Assembly (NCBI GenBank): GCA_026419775.2
Contig: JAOPGA020000444.1
Coordinates: 1-50,731 of the forward strand
Direction: 5' to 3'
DNA from: Acrasis kona
Lineage: Eukaryota; Heterolobosea; Eutetramitea; Acrasida; Acrasidae
Length of the DNA: 50,731 nt
The translations under genes were made by a program, and so were the position numbers. Of this stretch, positions 21,558 through 32,351 are shown piece by piece. The notes beneath the pieces are model-generated. The model searched no databases, was not told where the DNA came from, and saw nothing but the letters and a program-made list of their open reading frames with translations. Within the stretch, counting starts at the first letter, position 1; every line of letters begins with the position of its first letter.

Positions 21558-21947
21558 ATGAGTTCAGAGAAGAAGATCATCCATTCTGACAAAGCTCCAA
21601 AAGCTATTGGTCCATACTCACAAGCCACTCAGTTCCAAAATCTGGTTTTCTTGAGTGGTCAGGTTGGTTTTGTTCCAGAAACAGGAAAACTAATATCAGA
21701 CGATATTCAAGAACAGACAAGACAAACCCTTACCAACTTGAAGAGCGTCCTTGAGGCAGGAAATTCCTCTTTAGAGAACGTCTTGAAGTGCACCGTGCTT
21801 TTGGATGACATGTCTAACTTCGCAAAGATGAACGAAGTCTACTCTGAGTTCTTCCCCTCCAACCCTCCAGCACGTATGGCATATGCTGTTAAAGCCCTTC
21901 CAGCTGGAGCAAAGGTAGAAATTGAAGCGATCGCAATTTCCAAGTAA
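21558..21947 (+). CDS. RidA / YjgF / UK114 family 2-iminobutanoate/2-iminopropanoate deaminase
   Basis: Single exon, 129 residues, the usual family length. RidA proteins hydrolyse reactive enamines/imines made by PLP enzymes such as threonine dehydratase. Family marks are APKAIGPYSQA near the N-terminus, VFLSGQVGFVPETG, the helix QTRQTLTNLKSVLEAGNSSL, and the C-terminal PARMAYAVKALPAGAKVEIE block, in which the Arg that anchors the substrate carboxylate is kept, and the terminal EAIA. The ATG at 21558 gives the normal N-terminus without a targeting sequence, so it is probably cytosolic. Confidence 0.95.
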   Translation: MSSEKKIIHSDKAPKAIGPYSQATQFQNLVFLSGQVGFVPETGKLISDDIQEQTRQTLTNLKSVLEAGNSSLENVLKCTVLLDDMSNFAKMNEVYSEFFPSNPPARMAYAVKALPAGAKVEIEAIAISK

Positions 21948-22081
21948 ACTTTGAAAATTATTTCAATTGAAGAGTGCTTTAAATTCAACCTCAGTTTTAT
22001 ACTAACTACGTTTTAGATCAAGTTAGTTAATTAATTTTAACTTTTGGAAAAAATTACAAGAGATTAGACTAACTTGGTTTA

Positions 22082-24490
22082 TTACTTCATGAAACGTTCC
22101 TCACAATACACCAAAGCAAGATTGATTGCATTCAACTCGGCAACTTTATAATCAGGATCCACACCTGTCGAAATTACCTCCCCTCCTGCAATAACATCTA
22201 CAACATGACACCCATGATCGTCTGTTCTGCTTTCGAATTTTGGTTTTGTATTGTTGTAATACACTTGCGTGTAGTGTTGCAAAACATGCTTGGGTGGCAC
22301 CCCAATCTTTTGGGGATGTATACGTTCAGTTTTATCAAACGTCTCAATTATGGTCCTGCGCACCAATCGTGTGGACACATCGCTGCGTATTGATTGGTAG
22401 GGCCTTAAATAATCAGGAACAAGAGTAGCAGGAGGTTCGTTGTCGCGAAAAGAGAAGAGATTTGAACCAGAGTCAATAAACACAGCCGCAAACAAGGCAA
22501 ACATGCTATTACCAAGATCTATACGAGAGGGAACAGCATCAGGACCAGTCACAACACAATAATCTTTACTTAGCAACATGCCCTTACTCATACAAGTATC
22601 TTTCCTGCTCATGATAGCATGAACGGATAGCGTCAGTTTTCCTTCCTCCACATGTGGGTACTTTAAAAATAAATGTTCGGTTACAATCAATCTTGCGATG
22701 GATGCACCTAATGTTTTAAATCTTCCACAACATCCGCATAATAAAGAACAATCTGGCGCGAAATACACTCCCCTTTCTGCTCTTGCAATATTATGACAAG
22801 TCAAGGCCCTCAACAGCAAAGATTTGTCTTGAAACTCATAACCAAGTTTCAATTGCTCAAATTCTTGAACATTAATGTTTGGTTTTTTACAGGCACCTTG
22901 GCTACGAACGAAAGATATTTGTTCTTCCGGTAGTTTGAACTGTTCCAACACTGTGGACCAATCATGACAAGTGGGAAATACAACATCAAGAACAAACAAA
23001 CGTGCTCCTTGATAACCAGAATCTAAATAAACTGCACCAATCAATGCTTCAAAAACATCTCCCAACAATTTTGCCGCCAAAATAGTATCTCTTTCTTTAT
23101 TAAACAAAATCAAATCTTGTAAATTTAACTTTAAGCTGACCGTCTTGATGAATGTATTCGACACAAAGTGATGCATGATTTGGCTCCAATCATAGCATTG
23201 ACCTGACTCTGCCATCTCTTCCATTCTCTTCACGATCGCTTCGCAAATAACCAACTGCAACACTGCATCTCCTAAATATTCCAAATGTTCGTTATCGGTT
23301 CCTTTCAATTGATATTGCTCAACGTATGTTTTGTGAGTGAATGCTGTCCTTAGTAACATCTTGTCTTTGAATCCATCGGCAACGTTTAATTTTAATCTCA
23401 GCTCTTGGTAATAGTCAAATTGATTTTGAACGTGTGTGAGTGTTGCTCTAATGTGTACTAGTTGGTATAAAAGTTGAACGTCGACGGGTAGAATCCATAA
23501 TTGATCCTGTGGTAGTGATAAAAAGTCTCCTCCGAACACTCTGCTGTGCATTGCTACTTTGTCGGATGCGTATAGATCGTAGTCGATGGGAGCGACCATC
23601 TCTCTCACGTAGCCTGTTTGTAAGTTGTAACGTACGGCCGATAAATTCTTTTTTGCCCAATTTCTGTTTCTTGCTGATGATCTCATGCATGCATAGTCAA
23701 CTCTTAAATGTAGAGAGTCTAGTGAATAATCTAAGTTGGAGATTGAGTAGACGTTGTGTTGATCGTCAATTAGAATGGTACCAAAGAGATCCTTCTCTAT
23801 AAGTTCAGCAGACTCTAAAATGGAGCGCTCATATTCATTTTGAGAGAGCGATTGTTCAAGTTGGACCTGGTCCTTTCCATAAAGCGATTGGATTGTTCTT
23901 GTCATTTCAGAAAATGTGGCCTTAGCATACTTGGAATGGGTTTCTTGTAGAAGATTTGAGAAGGTTTGTCCTTGTTTGGTTTTCTCTAAGGTACGTGAGA
24001 ACGTATTCACACAAAACCGTAGCTCGTCTGCTTGTTGTTGATCAGATAAAACTCTTGGAATCATGAGGATTGACTTTGATAAACTCACACGAAGAACAGG
24101 ATATGATATCCTTGAGCAGAAACTATCAATGTGTCGTAATGCGTCCATATCTTGTTTTGTGATGATTGTCTCTTGTACCAAGTTCAACTTGCAATAAACT
24201 TCAATGTGTGGTAATCTTTTCAATACAACAAACTCTGGTACAATGTCACTGAGGAGCGGATCAGTATCATTTTCGTGTATTTGAATAAGTAAGAAATTCT
24301 TGATAAAAATATCGTCAAAGTTGGAGTGTGGGATGATCGCCTTGGTAGGGTCGTTAGTGAGTTTGTGGTCAATCATGTCCGTTGTGAAGATCTCAAATGT
24401 CGCATCCGATTCTTGAGCTGATTTTGCCTTTGCCTTGGTTACTGGCTTTCTAATACGATATCTTGTCTCAAAAACTGACACTTTCGTCAT
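22082..24490 (-). CDS. Helicase-less Dicer-like RNase III protein
   Basis: Intronless 802-residue protein that should cut double-stranded RNA into small RNAs. Residues ~1-360 have no helicase motifs; RQRLPSI-like helices before the first nuclease domain (LPVDVQLLYQLVHIRATL) resemble the segment linking the PAZ/platform to RNase III in Dicers, so the N-terminus may be a divergent platform-PAZ. RNase IIIa (about 370-520) has both signatures with their acids: NEHLEYLGDAVL and LLGDVFEALIGAVYLDSG. RNase IIIb (about 545-690) keeps the fold (RLIVTEHLFLKYPHVEEGKL), but the matching motifs read RFKTLGASIA and LGNSMFALFAAVFIDSG, so all four acids are gone. A C-terminal dsRBD-like region follows (PKFESRTDDHGCHVV, then AELNAINLALVY). 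The size and lack of helicase recall Giardia Dicer. Confidence 0.85.
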   Translation of the reverse strand: MTKVSVFETRYRIRKPVTKAKAKSAQESDATFEIFTTDMIDHKLTNDPTKAIIPHSNFDDIFIKNFLLIQIHENDTDPLLSDIVPEFVVLKRLPHIEVYCKLNLVQETIITKQDMDALRHIDSFCSRISYPVLRVSLSKSILMIPRVLSDQQQADELRFCVNTFSRTLEKTKQGQTFSNLLQETHSKYAKATFSEMTRTIQSLYGKDQVQLEQSLSQNEYERSILESAELIEKDLFGTILIDDQHNVYSISNLDYSLDSLHLRVDYACMRSSARNRNWAKKNLSAVRYNLQTGYVREMVAPIDYDLYASDKVAMHSRVFGGDFLSLPQDQLWILPVDVQLLYQLVHIRATLTHVQNQFDYYQELRLKLNVADGFKDKMLLRTAFTHKTYVEQYQLKGTDNEHLEYLGDAVLQLVICEAIVKRMEEMAESGQCYDWSQIMHHFVSNTFIKTVSLKLNLQDLILFNKERDTILAAKLLGDVFEALIGAVYLDSGYQGARLFVLDVVFPTCHDWSTVLEQFKLPEEQISFVRSQGACKKPNINVQEFEQLKLGYEFQDKSLLLRALTCHNIARAERGVYFAPDCSLLCGCCGRFKTLGASIARLIVTEHLFLKYPHVEEGKLTLSVHAIMSRKDTCMSKGMLLSKDYCVVTGPDAVPSRIDLGNSMFALFAAVFIDSGSNLFSFRDNEPPATLVPDYLRPYQSIRSDVSTRLVRRTIIETFDKTERIHPQKIGVPPKHVLQHYTQVYYNNTKPKFESRTDDHGCHVVDVIAGGEVISTGVDPDYKVAELNAINLALVYCEERFMK

Positions 24491-24667
24491 TCTTAGTCCA
24501 AGTTTTGTTCCTTACAATAAAATATCAAAGTGCATCAAAGTGCATGCGTGTTAGCTGTCAAAGTAGCGTAATATGTAATCTTACAATCTGCTCACGCGGC
24601 GTACGCACCCACAGCTAACATCTCGGAGGTTTTTCAATCACACCCGTCGGGTCACTCTTAGCGGGCT

Positions 24668-24675
24668 TATAAAAG
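24668..24675 (+). promoter_or_regulatory. TATA-box-like element of the acyl-CoA synthetase gene
   Basis: TATAAAAG stands 74 bp before the ATG of the acyl-CoA synthetase gene, directly after a GC-richer stretch (CGGGTCACTC...AGCGGGC) that contrasts with the AT-rich surroundings. The spacing suits a TATA-driven start with a short leader. This is a sequence match only. Confidence 0.5.
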
Positions 24676-24748
24676 GAACGGCACAAAGAAGGAAATTTAA
24701 TAACGCGGATTGGAGAATTTGTTTTGTAACAAAATTCACAAAATCAAA

Positions 24749-27079
24749 ATGTTCCTCCTAACCATCATCGGTGAGTGACAGTCGATCACTTCTTTTTAAT
24801 GTTGTCAAGGTTATTTGGTATCGAGCACTATATCATTACTGGACTATGCCACATACATAGTTCAAAAATCAATCAAGTCCAAAAGTTACTTTATTCACGA
24901 TCTAAGGGGGAAGTTTGATTCTTACCCTGAGTTGTCAAATGAAGTATCGGATCCTAACAGAGGATCGGATGAGACCAATCCAAGACGCAACGCATTATCT
25001 ACAGATGTGCTGCTGTCCCTGCCAGATGAACTGGAACCAAAATTCGAAAATGTAAGAACTATGGATCAACTCTTCGAAAGGTCTGTTCAGATAAACAAGA
25101 ACAAACCATGCTTGCAAGTAAGGTGTTTCTCGACATTAAACTAATTACATTTAGTACCGACCCGTTATCAACGTGCACAAAGGAGGGGAATTTGACATTC
25201 CAGAGTTCGGACCCTTGCATACTGAAACCTACAATGAAACTTTTGTTCGCGTCAAAAACCTTAGTGCTGGTATCGTCGAGCTTACCAAATTAAACTCCAC
25301 GGACATGTTGGGTATCTTTGAAGGTAAGGCACCAACATCATCCTGCATTCTAAACGAATATAGATACAAGAAAAGAATGGTTCTTGACTCTTCAAGCATG
25401 CTTCCGATATAACATTGTGGTCACCACAGTTTATGCCTCATTAGGAGACGACGCACTCATCACTGCCATCAACGAAACTCAAGTGACTTGCATGCTAATC
25501 AACGAAAAGGCACTTGGTAAGTTCATCAAAGTCATTCAGCCAAAGTGTCCATCTCTTAAATACTTGATCTACTGCACCAACTTCCACAAGGACGAATCAG
25601 AAACACTAAAAATCAACAACGACGTGGCAGCTCTCAGTCGCGCTGGAGTCAAGGCCATAAGTTTCAACGAAGTCGAAGAATTAGGAAGATCGCTCAAAGA
25701 AGCACCTGCAGTCAAATCCAAAAGCGAACCCGACAGCGTGGCCCTCATCATGTACACCAGCGGAACAACTGGTGAGCCCAAAGGTGTGGTCATCCTACAT
25801 CGCAACATTGTTGCTTCCACCACTGGCCTGAACGAAGGCATCGGAAACGATCCAAACGTAGTGATCGTCTACGTAAGTGTTACTTTTCATCATTTCATTC
25901 ACACATTAGATTGCATACCTACCCATGGCACACATTTTGGAACTCGTCGCAGAGCACGCAATGTTCATCAGAGGGGGTGCCATCGCTTACGGAACGCCAA
26001 GAACATTAACGGAGAGAGGAGCCAAGCCCATCGGAGACATTGCTGCCATTCGACCTGGAGTGATGGTTGGCGTGCCAAGAGTGTTCGACACTGTCAAGAA
26101 GGGTGCGCTGGAGAGGATCAAGGCAGGATCACCAATCGTCAAGTGGTTATTCGACGCAGCATTCCAGGCAAGAAGAAGTGCACTTTTGCAAGGAAGAGAA
26201 ACTCCATTGTGGAATTATTTGGTTTTTAATAAATTCAGATCCCTGATGGGAGGTAGAATGAGCTTGATGATTAGTGGTGGTGCACCACTTTCAAAAGAGT
26301 CTCAAGAATTCATGAGAGTTTGTTTTGGTTGTAGCGTTGTTCAGGGTTATGGTTTGACCGAAACATGTGCTTCCTCATGTATTCAAAATGGTTACCATTC
26401 CTTCAGCACGAGATCTGTAGGACCTCCTGTTCCATGTTGTGAAATAAAATTGTTGAGTGCTCCCGAGTTGAATTATACTGTTCACGATAAGCCATATCCT
26501 AGAGGTGAGGTTTTGGTGCGCGGTACTAATGTCTCTGCTGGTTATTACAAGAGACCCGAAATTACAAAAGATGTTTTCACAAGCGACGGATGGTTCAAGA
26601 CTGGAGATATTGCACAAATAAACCCTGACGGTACATTTACGCTCATTGATAGAAGAAAGAATTTAATAAAATTAGCTCACGGCGAGTACATTGCCCTTGA
26701 GCGTTTGGAGAGTGTTTATGGTAACTCTCCATTTGTAATGCCCAGCGGTGTTGCTGTGTTTGCGGACTCTTACCAAAACTTCCCTGTTGCCGTTGTTTTG
26801 CCCCAAATGACATATGTGAAGAGTTTGAAGGAATACGCCGACATGACCAATGAACAAATTATTGCAAATGAGGGCTTGAGAAAAACAATTCTGGAGGACT
26901 TGAAGCGGGTGGGTAGAGAAGGTGGATTAAAGAAATTTGAATTTATTCAGGATGTTGCCCTGGCTGGAGATTTATGGACACCCGAAAATGGTATGTTGAC
27001 CGCTGCGATGAAGTTAAAGAGAGACCAATTATTGCAGAAATACAGCAGTCAAATTAACAAAATGTACAAAAAGAAATAA
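24749..27079 (+). CDS. Long-chain acyl-CoA synthetase (ACSL family)
   Basis: Activates long-chain fatty acids to acyl-CoA via an acyl-adenylate. Exons 24749-24770, 24810-25117, 25155-25323, 25364-25872 and 25910-27079 join in phase to about 725 residues, the length of eukaryotic ACSLs. The N-terminus has a hydrophobic anchor (FLLTIIGYLVSSTISLLDY), suggesting ER or peroxisome membrane attachment. Adenylation motifs are clear: YTSGTTGEPKGV (near 296), QGYGLTETCASSC (near 480), DGWFKTGDIAQINPDGTFTL with the conserved Asp, DRRKNLIKLAHGEYIAL, and a C-terminal LTAAMKLKRDQLLQKY with the catalytic-lid Lys region. Introns are 37-40 nt. The TATA-like element upstream suggests regulated expression. Confidence 0.93.
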
Positions 27080-27259
27080 ATTCTTTTTACTCTGTCAAAT
27101 TCTTGAATATTGAAGTAAGGTAGATGTTTGGTAGATCTTGGAATAATTAATTAAAAAATTGATCGAAGATATTGGCACAACAAGACGATATTTTTGTAAA
27201 ATTGTTTTATTTTTGTAATTATTGTTCGAACGTACCTGCATTTTGAATGGCAAATTGAT

Positions 27260-27697
27260 TCATTCCCCCCAGATGTTTCTTTGTTCGTGGTACTTTTGCT
27301 TCTTAAAGAGATAAGGAAACAAGAAGACAAATGAAGAAGTCTCATCTTCAAGGCTTCTTATACAGTTGTTGATTGAAATGAAGCACCTCGACCTAGGCAA
27401 GTTTTTGAGGGCTTCTATTAGTTCCAATTTCTTCTTTACCTCGAAAAACCATGGCTCTCCCACGATTTCGAGAACTCTCTGTTCAATCCAGTCATCTATT
27501 TTGTTAATTTGCCTGAAAGAAAGAGAACCGTAAGTTGTGACAGGTTTTTTCTTACAAGATGTTCGTACTTTTAGGATGTGAGCATCACTGATATGATACA
27601 AATAATCCTCAACAGTAAAATCGGAAAGCTTTGGGTCTTTTAGGACTACTCTTACACGAGTTTCCATAATATCATTAATACACATTGGTTTCATCAT
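27260..27697 (-). CDS. Hypothetical protein, ~145 residues
   Basis: An open frame on the minus strand from the ATG at 27697 (MMKPMCINDI), charged and protein-like: FTVEDYLYHISDAHILKV, then KIDDWIEQRVLEIVGEPWFF and VKKKLELIEALKNLP. I recognise no family. A possible intron lies near 27545-27590 (GTAAG on the minus strand), so the true exon layout may differ. It lies between the convergent end of ACSL and a gap. Real gene likely but not certain. Confidence 0.4.
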   Translation of the reverse strand: MMKPMCINDIMETRVRVVLKDPKLSDFTVEDYLYHISDAHILKVRTSCKKKPVTTYGSLSFRQINKIDDWIEQRVLEIVGEPWFFEVKKKLELIEALKNLPRSRCFISINNCIRSLEDETSSFVFLFPYLFKKQKYHEQRNIWGE

Positions 27698-27724
27698 TAA
27701 ACTGGTACAACTATTTTCAAGCAA

Positions 27725-28512
27725 ACGTGTTGTTGTGTTTTATTTTTTTTTGTATTCCACCTTCAGAATTCTTCTGTTTTTATACCCCAGAATCCGCATA
27801 TATTAGTCCATCATCCATCCGACCTGCCAATCAATCTCGACCATGACTCATTGTCAGGCTTCTATTTCCCCAAACATATAGATTTCCGCAATGTATTAAC
27901 CCGAACTAGATTCAACTATAACCCGCTAAGGAACAATACTACTTTTACAACAATTTCAATTTGGATTCACTTCGAAGCTTTGAAGCCTTCCACATTTGTG
28001 AATCATGAACCGTGGAGACACCTGACTCATTAAGCGAAGAGGATACACTCCAAGTAAGACTCTATCGGTAATTCAAAAAAGGATATAGAATGCTCCACAC
28101 TACTGATGACGAATTGTTTTGCTGCTTGTGTGCACACAGTATTTAGCAGACATGCCAAGACAAAAAATGTTCAACACAGCAGTATCCACTGCACTCTTCA
28201 TGTCTTCATCTCAGATATTACTTTCGAATAATCTGTAGGCGATGTAGATATTTCAGTTCCACCTGGATATTTATCCAACCCTCTTATCCTCACAATGTGA
28301 CTGAGACTATCTCCGAGGTATGTTTCTTAGGTTCATAACATGTTAATGTAACATATAGCATTGTGTATGTCCGTTATGGTACGACCTGTCTGATATGTCT
28401 TCATTTAATTGAACCAATTTTACTCTTTCTTTTTGATCCCAAAAATAGGACTTGTATTAATAACTGTTTGCAAGTTGTCTACAATCTATTAATAAACAGA
28501 GAACAACACAAC
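27725..28512. other. Intergenic region with no clear gene
   Basis: About 790 bases. Several short open stretches in different frames (for example 27842-28033 and around 28120-28320) could be exons of an unrecognised gene with short introns, but I cannot join them into anything protein-like. The last ~170 bases should hold the promoter and leader of the small CaaX protein. Confidence 0.4.
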
Positions 28513-28725
28513 ATGAACAATAATGCCGAGCACTTTAGTATGGGTCCAAAAGGGTCTTCTAGCTTTGGCATGGGTCCACAACAGGGATACCAGCAACCGA
28601 GTTATGGGTATCAGCAACAAGGAGGAATGTCCATGGGTCCACAAGGATATTCAGGTCACATGAACAACGATGCAGAACATTTTCATATGGGTCCAAAACC
28701 ATGTTGTAGTTGCACTATACTATGA
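28513..28725 (+). CDS. Small Gln/Gly/Tyr-rich protein with CaaX box (70 residues)
   Basis: A 70-codon gene starting at ATG 28513; the open frame runs upstream without a suitable start context. It carries two near copies of a short motif, MNNNAEHFSMGPKG at the N-terminus and MNNDAEHFHMGPKP near the C-terminus, flanking a GYQQPSYGYQQQGG segment rich in Met-Gly-Pro. It ends CCSCTIL: Cys-Thr-Ile-Leu is a CaaX box of the geranylgeranyl type (Leu last), and the cysteines before it are candidates for palmitoylation. I infer a membrane-tethered, probably disordered small protein. No family is recognised. Confidence 0.65.
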   Translation: MNNNAEHFSMGPKGSSSFGMGPQQGYQQPSYGYQQQGGMSMGPQGYSGHMNNDAEHFHMGPKPCCSCTIL

Positions 28726-28979
28726 GTGTCTAAGTAAAAATAACATTTAATAAAACTGTTAATAAAAAATTTGTCAGAATTCTCATATTCTTTTGTTTTC
28801 TTGATGATCCAGTGCGTCTGTTCATTCACAAAGGAATTTGAAATTGTGCACAAAATATCCAAAAAATCGCCTTCTCCGGAGTTTTGACCAGTCAACTAAT
28901 ATAAATTTGAACTTCATATTACAACATAGAAAGAACACATAAACCATTAACCAGGTCGCACGGGGAGTGTATTTAGTGG

Positions 28980-31900
28980 ATGAGTTGGAAAGTATTTGAA
29001 GACTCAAAAGTAGCTCTTAATTACACGGCAAGTGCGATATCCGTCGACTTTACCGGAAAATATGTAGCCCTCGGAGCGTAAGGTTAGGCAAGTAGTTATT
29101 CAAATTCACATGTTTTAGTCGACGTGGACTCTGTGTTGTATCTGTTGATCAGTCCTGGGAGAGGAGAACTTTTTATCATTCAAAAAGAGCAGAGGTGGGA
29201 TCTCTTCAATTCTCACCACACGCATCTACATCATCGTACATTGCAAATACTTTGTTGGATATGATTCAAATATGGGACTTGTCGAACGCATCAACACCAC
29301 TTTTATCAAATTTCAAAGCGCACAACCGCACAGTAACAGGCTTACATTGGAGCCCTCAGGATACAAACCTTCTTGCGACTTGCGCAGCAGACTCTGTTCT
29401 CAGTTTGTGGGATATACGTGACGAAAATAAGGTAAATTAATTTTCGTTATTAAAAACCGCAACGTTATAGACACCAGTTAGACAGTTTAATACAGGTGGC
29501 CCAAGTCAACTTCGTTGGAATCCTTTATCTTCCAACATTATAGCAAGCGCGCATGATGGCGAAGTACGAATATGGGACATTCGCAGAACAGACACTCATA
29601 TCACTTTTATTACTGCTCACTTATCCACCGTTTTGAGTTTAGATTGGAGTCCTAAGCACGAAGATCAGCTCGTTACTTGTGGCCAAGACAGACAAATTAA
29701 AATATGGAGTTACAATCAACCAAAAGAATGCAAACTAAACGTGACCACAGCACAGCCAGTGTCAAGGGTTAGATACACCGTAAGTGGAGCTTGTTTTACT
29801 TCTTCTAAAAATGTCAGCCTTTTGGACAAGGTCTAGTTACGGTATCCCAAAAAGTAGATCATCAAGTAAGGCTGTGGAGCTTAAGCAATGCCTCCGAAGT
29901 AACCAACATTAATGTATTTTATGGACACACTGACGTGGTGAAAAGTTTTGACTTTAGACAAGATCCAAACAAGAGTACGTTACATTTATCGTTGTTGTTA
30001 CTAATCATGACAGCTCAATTAATCACTTGGTCAAAGGATCAAACGCTAAGAACATGGTCCTTCACACCCAACATGAAAGAGGACTGCGGAGATCAAATCA
30101 CAGAAGGACTACCTCATCGCTCACCATCAGTCAACAACATTTCTACTTCGTTAAACGCCGAACCACAATCTCCTTCCACAAACAACGACGAACACTTGAT
30201 GCGCAAAAAGATCAACAATCAACAACCCGTAGTCACGTACAATCAAGAATGCAACCGCATCAATGATTTGTTACCACAAGTTACCATCGAGAGCATTTCT
30301 CCACGTAGTCGCTGCTGCATCTTTAAAATAGAAACATCGGGTGCCAAACTACGCCTCCAAGTCATCTTCCCGTTAATTTATCCTAACGGAGCCCATCCCA
30401 TTTTTGAACTATTGCCGAGCAAGAGCGTACTGACGGTAGGAGAGACCAAGGACATTAAACAAACGCTTCTGACCACTGCAAACAAACACGTTCAAGAGAA
30501 TCAACATTGCATACTCGCGTGCATGGATGCGCTTTTGCATTTACTTGGCGGAATGGAACTACCAGACAATAACGAACACAACCTTCAAGAGAGCTTATTA
30601 CCTCCGACAACAGCAACCATATCCCCACAAAACTCTGCAACATCCCCCGTAGTGTCCATCAACACGTCCACCTCTCCCACGCAGTCAGCCACGAGCACAA
30701 CCACTCACCAACAGTCAACTCAACAACAAGCACAACAAACAACGAGCACCAACAGAATCATGAACCACACGCCATTGGCCATCGATGGAAACATGTTTGT
30801 GGATTTCAACATTCAATCGCCCTACCAAACCACCACATCTGTTTATGCAAATACTACCAATCATCAATCGCCACTCGATCGACACACCAACGAACAGGTC
30901 AGGATGCTCATGAACAGGCCCACATGCTTTGGCATCTTTTCTCCTCAAGGTCACTTGGTGTATGTAAACAGCCATCACTCTGGGTCAGCACCAAACGTTG
31001 GCGCTGGTGGTGGCGCTGGCGGCGGACCTGCATTGCATCAAAACAAGGGAAACAATAACCACCCCATTCACTCTGTATTACCTCAAATAAGAAATAGTAA
31101 CGATAGTCAAGATTACTTCCAAAGTATATTCAGTGGTTACCCCATTGAATCTCCACATCATTCTTCTTCTTCTTCTTCTTCTCCCATCATTCAAATGAAT
31201 AAGAACCTAGACTCTGATATTAGAAGCGTATCGCCTTGTAAAGTAGATACGCGCGTCCATATTTATAAAACGGATCATCACGGCATGTTGTTGCCGATTA
31301 GTCGACCCATGGCTAAGGAATTGATCGCGACACGAAGTGATGGAATGAGCTTGAAGCAAGCGTGTCTTCATAATGCTCAAGTGTGTCGACAACATGACAA
31401 AAAGGCAACGAGTAGGATGTGGCAGTTGGTTGCTGAGAGTTGTGGCTCGTCTACTTGTTCCGATCAGGCCTCTTCTTGGGCAGATCATCCTATGGGAAAG
31501 CGTCTAATGACCCGTATCATGGACAAGTACATCCGTATGGGCGACGTCCAAACTGCTGCAACCTTGTCTTGTGTATTATTGTTGAATCAGCACGACCAAC
31601 CTAATAAGAGTTGGCTGTTGGATGTAGAAAGAGAGCCCTTGTACAGACATGTTAGATCGTATTATGCTGATATATTACACATGTGGGGATACGATGATGT
31701 GAGAGGCGAAATTAATAAATTCAATCACGACCATGAACATGATGAACATGACCACGATAAAGCATTACAATGTAGCATTGATCTTGATTACAATAAATGC
31801 AGTGTTTGTCGCCTTCCCGTGAGAGGTCTCAACATGATATGTGTCATGTGCGGACATGGTGGCCATTCTCATCATTTAAAGTTTTGGTTCAAAAATCATT

Positions 31901-32346
31901 CGCACTGTCCAACGGGTTGTAATTGCGAGTGTGTTGTTCAGATGACCGAGTATCCTTACTCTAATGTTGCCTCCGCCATCCCCACCAATTTGACCAATGT
32001 ACAGGACGAATCTTCTTGGGTAAACGTGACACACATGGATGTTCCAGTGGCGCAGGCTGCTTCCACAATGGATACCTCGAGGATGGTCAGAAGTAGATCC
32101 ACACATCACGGACATGCGCGGTATCATACGGACCTGCCTCCACTACACACATCCCCCATCAAGACCCAAATACCAATACCCGACCAAGTAATGAGTGCTC
32201 CCAGCGTGAATCATGATGCCAACATGTTTAGTCCCATGCCCACCGTACAGACACCTAGTACAGCCAATGTTAATAGTACGAATAATGCTACACGTCATTC
32301 AAGTTTAAAGAAGAATTTCCCATACTTTCAAATTTATCAATATTAA
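28980..32346 (+). CDS. WDR59: WDR59-like GATOR2 subunit
   Basis: WDR59 is part of GATOR2, which relays amino-acid supply to TORC1 at the lysosome. Exons 28980-29077, 29119-29431, 29471-29779, 29818-29974 and 30014-32346 join in phase to about 1,069 residues (introns 37-41 nt). An N-terminal WD40 propeller shows IQIWDLSNAS, LSLWDIRDE, VRIWDIRRTDTH, IKIWSYNQP and TQLITWSKDQTLRTW. An RWD domain follows near residue 368 (LRLQVIFPLIYPNGAHPIFE), then a long Gln/Ser/His-rich insert. The family C-terminus ends in a zinc-binding block at 888-933: CSVCRLPVRGL, then CVMCGHGGHSHHL, then CPTGCNCEC. This domain order is specific to the WDR59/WDR24/MIOS group, and RWD points to WDR59. Confidence 0.9.
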
Positions 32347-32351
32347 AATGT

